Shown here piece after piece: positions 15,882 to 20,714 of a stretch of 20,714 nt of DNA (its first letter is position 1; each line of letters opens with the position of its first letter). The position numbers and the translations under genes were made by a program. This stretch comes from Mycoemilia scoparia (Eukaryota; Kickxellomycota; Kickxellomycetes; Kickxellales; Kickxellaceae), in assembly GCA_027575805.1 (NCBI GenBank), contig JANBPU010000275.1:1-20714 (forward strand). The letters run 5' to 3'. Under the pieces are notes generated by a model. That model had not been told where the DNA came from and did no database searches. It saw nothing but the letters and a program-made list of their open reading frames with translations.

Positions 15882-16916
15882 ATGCAAGATTCGGGCTTAC
15901 GAATTGCAGTTTTGGGGGATTTGACAGTCGGCAAGGAGCATGTGCTCAATCTATTCTGTCAGAATGAAAGGTTTGGAAGCCGACAAGCCTCAATGGCCAC
16001 TAATATAAATGGCGGCGGAATGTCCATGATGGGTAGTAATTACCCTCAAGTCCATGTTATGCTATATCGACCAAAAACTACTAAACTACGGCAACAATCC
16101 GTTTGGGTCGAGCTAATAGCCGTTCCATCAGAAAGTGCACACATTGAATCACGCAGAGCACTTTATCGAATGAGCCTTGACGCGATAATTGTGGTGTGTG
16201 ATGCTACTCAGCCAAAGCTATGGTCTCGAACTTATCAGTGGGCCGATGAAGCTTTGGCAACTATTGCTGAGAGTCGGCCTGAATTGGTCCAGTATTTGCG
16301 GTCCCTGGGTTTTGATCAATATAATATTGATAGCAGTAAAACGAATTCACAGCCTCCCCATAGCAATTCTGGAGCTGGGAGTAGTGACTCCAACAATAAT
16401 GATCACTATCATCGTCATCATAGTGGTTTGTTTGCAGCGCCAGTGGTTCCTGTAATGTTAGTAGTAAATAGAGACCAAGACAATCCATCTGCCATTATTC
16501 CTGAAAGCATTTCTAGCCTCCCGCCATCAACAACATCAAGACATCCTTCTGCAACATCAGCATCCAGTCTGGCCACTGGCAACTTTATTGCTACTTACCA
16601 AGCACATTGTATTCATATCCCAATATCTTCTACCAAACTACCACCAAATACACGAGCCCAGTTAACAGAGTTTCTGGACCGGGTGTTGGAATTTACGAAT
16701 GATTTGGATCAAGTTGTTCATACTGGTACAAATCTATCATTAGCATCATCATCAATTTCAACAACAAATACTACTGGGGGGTGTTCTATTTCTTCATCAG
16801 TATATAATAATCAAAACAACCCCCACCAACAGGCCAGAGATAGAGATACTACCACTAGTAGTACAAATTCATCTGCTATCACCACCAACACTACGAATTT
16901 TCTATCCATTACATAA
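15882..16916 (+). CDS. RABL3-like small-GTPase-fold protein with degenerate nucleotide site
   Basis: The 344-residue protein begins with LRIAVLGDLTVGKEHVLNLF, followed by CQNERFGS, which resembles the start of Rab-like protein 3 (RABL3: a P-loop then L.HLLCQN). Further matching blocks are VWVELIAV (strand beta-3), ESRRALYRMSLDAIIVVCDAT (beta-4; RABL3 has TRAVFYNSVNGIIFVHDLT), W..EAL, PVMLVVNRDQD (beta-5, the NKxD position, 196-200) and a final helix EFLDRVLEF (about 263-271). The P-loop (12-19) reads GDLTVGKE, so the Mg-binding Ser/Thr after Lys is Glu. The DxxG motif is absent and NKxD is NRDQD, so ordinary GTP cycling is unlikely. A Ser/Asn/His-rich insertion (150-183) and a Ser/Thr/Asn-rich tail (from about 280) are unusual. 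An AATAAA signal follows at 16996. RABL3 is linked to Ras-family protein prenylation in animals; whether that role holds here is unknown. Confidence 0.75.
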   Translation: MQDSGLRIAVLGDLTVGKEHVLNLFCQNERFGSRQASMATNINGGGMSMMGSNYPQVHVMLYRPKTTKLRQQSVWVELIAVPSESAHIESRRALYRMSLDAIIVVCDATQPKLWSRTYQWADEALATIAESRPELVQYLRSLGFDQYNIDSSKTNSQPPHSNSGAGSSDSNNNDHYHRHHSGLFAAPVVPVMLVVNRDQDNPSAIIPESISSLPPSTTSRHPSATSASSLATGNFIATYQAHCIHIPISSTKLPPNTRAQLTEFLDRVLEFTNDLDQVVHTGTNLSLASSSISTTNTTGGCSISSSVYNNQNNPHQQARDRDTTTSSTNSSAITTNTTNFLSIT

Positions 16917-17523
16917 TATCAGCAACGATAATTCATTTAGTTGATTTATATTTTGTAATCAACTATATATATATTTATATATGTCAAGTAGTAACAATAA
17001 ATTGTACGAATAGAATTATGTATTATAGATGCTTAAATAACAATCATAATAATGGTGTATCAAAGCAAATGAAGCTTTGATGATTTTCTATAGTTTTGGA
17101 ATGGGAACTGATATTTTTATTTAAAGATGACACATTTTTTAAAAATTTTGTGCTGAATTCTAGTAGAATTAATCTACAACACTATTTTGATCATGATGAT
17201 AACTTATAATAATCATATGGATAATCCTAGAAGGGATTCACAACTGATCCAGTCCAAATTTTATCTTTAATTAGTACAGATAGTTTTAGTAAAAGTTTTA
17301 CATGATAGAGAGGAGATCTCTCTCTGAAGTTTTATGAATAAAGATTCAATATATATTACTTGTGGAAACTGAATCCAAAGTGTATAGGCATATATTTATT
17401 TAAAGGACAACTCAAAGTATCTAAACTATGGAAAAGGCCAACATCCATCAGGGATCAATGGAGAAGAATGCATTTGCTGCATCTGTGGTTACCAAAAGAA
17501 CCCCTACAATTTAGAAATTGTTG
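16917..17523. other. Spacer with poly(A) signal of the RABL3-like gene
   Basis: AATAAA at 16996-17001 lies about 80 bases after the stop codon and is the likely polyadenylation signal. A near-palindrome around GAGATCTC (about 17307-17325) and an AT-rich tract are present. The frame beginning at 17360 runs into the tRNA and is not a gene. Confidence 0.45.
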
Positions 17524-17605
17524 GTCACTATGGCCGAGTGGTTAAGGCGTGTGACTAGAAATCACATGGGATTTTCCCGCACAGGTTCAAATCCTGTTGG
17601 TGACG
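17524..17605 (+). tRNA. tRNA-Ser, anticodon AGA
   Basis: The 82 bases fold as a type II tRNA without an intron. The acceptor stem pairs GTCACTA with TGGTGAC (one G-U), followed by a G discriminator typical of serine tRNAs. The anticodon stem pairs TGTGA with TCACA around the loop CTAGAAA, so the anticodon is AGA (17557-17559), reading UCU. The long variable arm GGGATTTTCCC is the serine hallmark. The Pol III promoter boxes are internal: A box TGGCCGAGTGG (17531-17541) and B box GGTTCAAATCC (17584-17594). CCA is not encoded, as expected for a eukaryote. A run of five T at 17610-17614 is the Pol III terminator. Confidence 0.96.
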
Positions 17606-17609
17606 AAAC

Positions 17610-17614
17610 TTTTT
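17610..17614 (+). terminator. Pol III oligo-T terminator of tRNA-Ser
   Basis: Five consecutive T residues begin five bases after the tRNA 3' end, the usual RNA polymerase III stop. Confidence 0.8.
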
Positions 17615-17696
17615 ATACTATTGTCAATTGTTGTAGAATCCTTTTTAACAACGTTGAGAAAAGCAATAACAGACATTCAATAGTTTAACAGATTGT

Positions 17697-17804
17697 TATA
17701 TGGATCATAATTTTTGAAGGTCTATATAGTCATCCATTTGGCTGTGATTCCCCTATAATCACTTGTCACCAAAATTCACCCTTCAAAAATTATGATCCAT
17801 ATGG
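17697..17804 (-). repeat. MITE-like element, copy C (complete)
   Basis: The arms are TATATGGATCATAATTTTTG through GAAGG on the left and CCCTTCAAAAATTATGATCC through ATATGG on the right, nearly perfect inverted repeats. The core carries TTGGCTGTGATTCCCCTATA, which is the reverse complement of the core in copies B and D, so this copy is inverted relative to them and parallel to copy A. It lies about 90 bases downstream of the tRNA-Ser gene. Confidence 0.85.
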
Positions 17805-18152
17805 CAAGCAGCCAGTCACAGTGACAATGGGAACTAACAATTATTAATCTAAATTAAGCTTTTACCAACTATGTAAGCAACGGTAGTAGTAGAAGTACAT
17901 TTCAAGAAACCAGAACCTAATCTTGTGTATACACATCTGTCCATTCAAAATGATACTTTTGAAATGAATTGGACGAGGGTATTCTTATCTGCCGGTTTTT
18001 GTTTGTATGTCATATTTGTCCTGAATGAAATGTTTGTTGGTTTATCTGTGACAAAGTATGTGTTCTGTCGTGGTCTCAAACTATACGCTCTGTGTGTGTG
18101 TGTGTTTGTTCAGTTTAAGCCCACACATACATACATACATACATACATACAT

Positions 18153-18183
<31 letters not shown>

Positions 18184-18913
18184 GAATGTGAGAGAGTGGG
18201 CTTGATCGCTGAACCACAACAGCCTTTCCTGAGTCCATACTGAGAATGGAGATTGGTTGATTTCAAGCAATTACAGTCTCCATCATATCGGGCAATCTCC
18301 AGTGGTCCCACACAGCAAATCGAGGTTTTTGTAGTTAATTGGAGTTGAGAATCCTAACTACTTTTTATTGGGTTTGGTAACAGGCCACTCGGGTAGCAGT
18401 GATTGGAAAAGCAGTGTAGAATTTTGGCACATGTAAATGCTCGGACTTGATTTGTGTCCAAGTATGCCATAAAGTGTTTGTGCATTGATAATAGTATTGA
18501 GATGTATGGTTTTTTTTTGAATAATAAACTAACTTGGATGGGAGTGGATGGAAAGTTGAGTATTGGGGGAAGCCGTCAAGACCACCACAGCTACCATGCC
18601 AACGTATCGATGCACTACTATGGCAAAAATCTTTATAAACCAATGGGCGGGCAGAAAAAGGCCTAAATAAGACCATCTATTGGTCAATTCTGAATTTCTT
18701 GTCAGCGTATACATAAAGTCTTGGAGGAAAAGTATTTAAGCTGACCATCATGGCCTTTGGCGATCTGAAAGCCAAGCTTAATAATTCAATCTACACAACA
18801 TCAGCCTTTATTTTTTGCTGTCGCTAGCTACTAACTAGCAGCCTATTTCCTTGCATCCATTACTTTTATATTATATCTTGTCCCCGTGCTTGTTCAATAC
18901 CGACCGCAAAACA
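17805..18913. other. Spacer upstream of the secreted-protein gene
   Basis: No gene is supported. Frames at 17925, 18058, 18081 (minus), 18365 (minus) and 18454 are low-complexity or lack any family feature. The microsatellite at 18091-18183 is listed separately. TTTTATATTATA at about 18864-18875 lies 40-50 bases upstream of the ATG at 18914 and may be its TATA element. TACTAAC at about 18826, followed by AG, resembles an intron branch point, but no donor was matched. Confidence 0.4.
18091..18183. repeat. Compound microsatellite (TG)n - (ACAT)n - (AC)n
   Basis: About seven TG units (18091-18105) are followed, after a short spacer, by about eleven ACAT units (18124-18170) and an AC run (to 18183). 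The TG and AC runs could pair with each other as a hairpin. Such tracts vary quickly in length and are prone to assembly error. Confidence 0.9.
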
Positions 18914-19645
18914 ATGTTGTTTATATCAACAAGATCGATCTTTGCGACCATACTAACTACCTTGATGCATATGAGCATCATCGCTATTGAGAACACAGAA
19001 GCCAATATGATGGGATCTCAAGCAATAACACCACATGATTATATTGGAATGGGCGCCGATGCTCTTGCCAACAACCCACCCAGTTGCGGGATGCCATACG
19101 CCACCCTGGATATCGGCAGAATTACTGCAGTGCAGGCTATGGATACGTCCAGCGAGTGTGGAACTTGTCTCAGGGTTGTTGCCAAAGCCAGTGATTGTCA
19201 AGCCAGCCCGGCCCTCCCCTACAAACATGAAAATGGTCAGCTTGATGTCGAGCGGTTCCTTGCCAACCAGGCTACTCATCAACAAGATGAGCTGGAAAAA
19301 CTGGGGCTGAACAGAAGACATAATCTTCATCGCCGAGCAAGCATTATCAATAATAATAATAGGGAAAAGTATGTTGAGAAACGCCAAGATAATGGTGATG
19401 AATACAGATGGGTTTATGTATTGGCGGTTGATACTGGTGGTCAGGGACTTGATATGAGTTTGGTCAGTTTTTCGGCTTTGTTCCAGCAGCCCTCGAATCC
19501 TACTCAAGCGACATGGACGCCGGTTGATATGTCGTATTGTGCAGATATACTACATCCTTCGCAAGGTAGAAATGGTGGCGGATCACAGCATTATAGCAAA
19601 GTTAATGATATTGTGGTACACACTGGACCCAATCCCAATGCATAA
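18914..19645 (+). CDS. Secreted expansin/RlpA-fold (double-psi beta-barrel) protein
   Basis: The preferred start is ATG 18914, giving 243 residues that begin with a signal peptide (hydrophobic 2-24, cleavage near 25). The frame is open to an ATG at 18851, but that start would bury the signal peptide. The barrel is suggested by CGMPYATLDIGRITAVQ (58-74), CGTCLRV (82-88), YVLAVDTGGQGLDMSLVSF (168-186) and FWTP-like ATWTPVDMSYC (199-209). The VDxGGxxxDxS pattern holds the Asp equivalent of the catalytic-type Asp in barwin/endoglucanase-45-like folds. Between the two halves is an insertion of about 70 residues (96-165) rich in Asn, Arg and Glu, with several dibasic or tribasic sites (RR 134-135, RR 140-141, KR 156-157) that a Kex2-type protease could cut. 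Five cysteines remain in the mature part. Related fungal proteins are extracellular and wall- or surface-associated; the substrate here is unknown. Confidence 0.72.
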   Translation: MLFISTRSIFATILTTLMHMSIIAIENTEANMMGSQAITPHDYIGMGADALANNPPSCGMPYATLDIGRITAVQAMDTSSECGTCLRVVAKASDCQASPALPYKHENGQLDVERFLANQATHQQDELEKLGLNRRHNLHRRASIINNNNREKYVEKRQDNGDEYRWVYVLAVDTGGQGLDMSLVSFSALFQQPSNPTQATWTPVDMSYCADILHPSQGRNGGGSQHYSKVNDIVVHTGPNPNA

Positions 19646-20169
19646 CTGGGGTTTCTTCTTTATGTTTTTTAAGTTTTCTCTTGGTGTAAGAATATGAATT
19701 TATACATGAATTTGTTTAAAAAGCCTTTTTATACGCTTGTAAATAGATACAAACAAACAAACAAAGAACAAAAAGTAACAAATCAAGAGTTAAAGTAATT
19801 ATCAAATATTTGATGGAGTATATGCATATGTTAGATAAGCACACTTGTTACTGTTATTAATAAAGATGACATCGAATCGGTTTTCTTTTTTGAGTAAAAT
19901 AATAATTCTTGTGAGAAAATAAATGCAATTTACTCTTGGTTGTTGTTTTTATCAAGTATTGTGAGTTGACTCTCTGTGGTGTATTTGCTGCTCCAAGCCT
20001 TGAGAACAACTTGGAATCAGCAAAATCAGTGGCTTGATTTCTGAGTGATAAATAGAGATACCTTTTCTATATTGATTCTAAAAGTATTTATAAATAGTAA
20101 GGATTCATACTTTAAAGGAGTTTTAGCACTTGGCAATCTTTTATTTTATTTTATTATTTCCAAACAATA
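19646..20169 (+). promoter_or_regulatory. Spacer with TATA box of the small gene at 20170
   Basis: TATAAATA at 20089-20096 is a consensus TATA box about 75-80 bases upstream of the ATG at 20170. An AT-rich stretch with AATAAA-like sequence (about 19858-19864) may serve the 3' end of the secreted-protein gene. No other gene is seen. Confidence 0.5.
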
Positions 20170-20406
20170 ATGAATATGCATGATCAGTATACAAACACAC
20201 ATGGTGGTGATGGTGATAAACCCAAACCATTTAATTCAGATCGTTTAAATCCACCTGGTTTCTCACAAGACAACTTGATTCCTCAGCAACGCCATGTTTG
20301 TATTCGAACCCAATCATCAGGCAGAGAGCGCTGGCGACTTTTGAGAAATAATCTTGGAAAGCTCAAGGAGCAACTACGCCTGGTGGCTGATCAAGGCAAA
20401 AAGTAA
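20170..20406 (+). CDS. Small hypothetical protein (78 residues)
   Basis: I do not recognise the family. The 78-residue protein has a polar N-terminal half (Asp/Gly/Lys/Pro-rich, with GGDGDKPKPF) and a basic, amphipathic C-terminal helix (RERWRLLRNNLGKLKEQLRL, 53-72) that could bind a partner or an acidic surface. Support for a real gene is contextual: a consensus TATA box about 80 bases upstream, a clean start (AACAATAATGAATATG) and two AATAAA signals after the stop (20408-20413 and 20428-20433). It has no signal peptide or membrane segment, one Cys, and no close relative in the window. It could instead be a terminal exon of a longer gene. Confidence 0.5.
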   Translation: MNMHDQYTNTHGGDGDKPKPFNSDRLNPPGFSQDNLIPQQRHVCIRTQSSGRERWRLLRNNLGKLKEQLRLVADQGKK

Positions 20407-20630
20407 TAATAAAATTGTTGCTTTTAAAATAAACAATGATTGAAAGATTGTTTGTTTAAATAAAATAAGACAATAGAAAACATTATGGTTATTTTCATGA
20501 ATGAAATCACTTTGGAATTACATTTATTATTCGACCACATATAATAGCATCAAATTGAAAATTATTATTATGTAATGTGACAGCTTTAAATGTTATATAT
20601 ATATATATGAGTGTGTGAGTGGTTGAACAG
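20407..20630. other. 3' spacer of the small gene
   Basis: Two AATAAA motifs lie just after the stop codon, followed by AT-rich sequence and a short (TA)n run at about 20594-20609. No further gene is seen before the terminal MITE-like copy. Confidence 0.45.
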
Positions 20631-20714
20631 ATGGGCAATTATTTTTGAAGGGTGACCATTTACTAGTAAAATGTGATCAGTCACCCTGTGTGATCAAAAT
20701 TAGTGGGTGATCAA
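20631..20714 (+). repeat. MITE-like element, copy E (truncated by window end)
   Basis: The left arm ATGGGCAATTATTTTTGAAG and following GGTGA match the family arms. The interior is more diverged, but its end (CAAAATTAGTGGGTGATCAA) aligns with the minus-strand core of copy A (AGCCAAATTGGTGATC). The right arm lies outside the window. This is the most divergent copy of the five. Confidence 0.6.

Noticed and set aside
17304..17326. Near-palindrome around GAGATCTC
   Set aside because: It is short and isolated, with no repeat elsewhere and no gene start nearby; could be chance.
17360..17545. Plus-strand frame of 61 codons
   Set aside because: It runs into the tRNA-Ser gene and has no family features.
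18365..18676. Frames on both strands around 18.4-18.7 kb
   Set aside because: They are overlapping short frames with no motif and no clear promoter or conserved feature; probably spacer.
18822..18850. TACTAAC branch-point-like motif before the secreted-protein gene
   Set aside because: No convincing 5' splice donor or upstream coding exon was found, so an intron is not called.
18953..19507. Minus-strand frame of 184 codons
   Set aside because: It is antisense to the secreted double-psi barrel gene, which has a signal peptide and family motifs on the plus strand.
1..20714. CRISPR array, prokaryotic operons, riboswitches or plasmid/phage features
   Set aside because: There are no regularly spaced repeats, Shine-Dalgarno sites or operon-like packing; the gene structure and signals are eukaryotic.

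Overview
The window looks like nuclear DNA of an early-diverging fungus. The long genes are uninterrupted or nearly so, the intergenic DNA is AT-rich, and eukaryotic TATA boxes, AATAAA polyadenylation signals and a Pol III tRNA-Ser gene are present. A decayed FunK1-type kinase, a PRM10/ThrE-like membrane protein, an expanded 7TM receptor family and a secreted double-psi beta-barrel protein together suggest Kickxellomycotina (Coemansia-like). That placement is inference from family content and was not tested by phylogeny.

Layout. Positions 1-4327 are a repeat-rich, gene-poor arm. They hold a truncated MITE-like element, two copies of a 39-bp LTR-end-like sequence flanking a decayed FunK1 kinase, clustered CATTCAGAATG-type palindromes and a second MITE copy. 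Positions 4328-7348 (+) encode a 1006-residue PRM10/ThrE-like transporter-type protein with a long disordered N-terminus. Positions 7777-15112 (-) hold a tandem array of three diverged 7TM receptor-like genes, with a MITE between the second and third. Divergent from the array, 15882-16916 (+) encodes a RABL3-like protein with a degraded GTP-binding site. Positions 17524-17605 are tRNA-Ser(AGA), followed by another MITE and a microsatellite. Positions 18914-19645 (+) encode a secreted expansin/RlpA-fold protein with an unusual insertion, and 20170-20406 (+) is a small unknown gene with a good TATA box and poly(A) signals. The window ends inside a fifth MITE-like copy.

How the genes relate. The clearest local theme is sensing. 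The three receptors share a conserved cysteine pair, a conserved block just after TM7 and a previously unnamed C-terminal module (FYxVRxxxLT, then an ER/ERR-type basic stretch) across a variable linker. They look like a family that arose by tandem duplication. A functional link between the receptors, the PRM10-like protein and the RABL3-like protein is not shown by the sequence; only their proximity is. Both window edges fall inside MITE arms in opposite orientation, which suggests that the window may be a whole contig broken at repeats.
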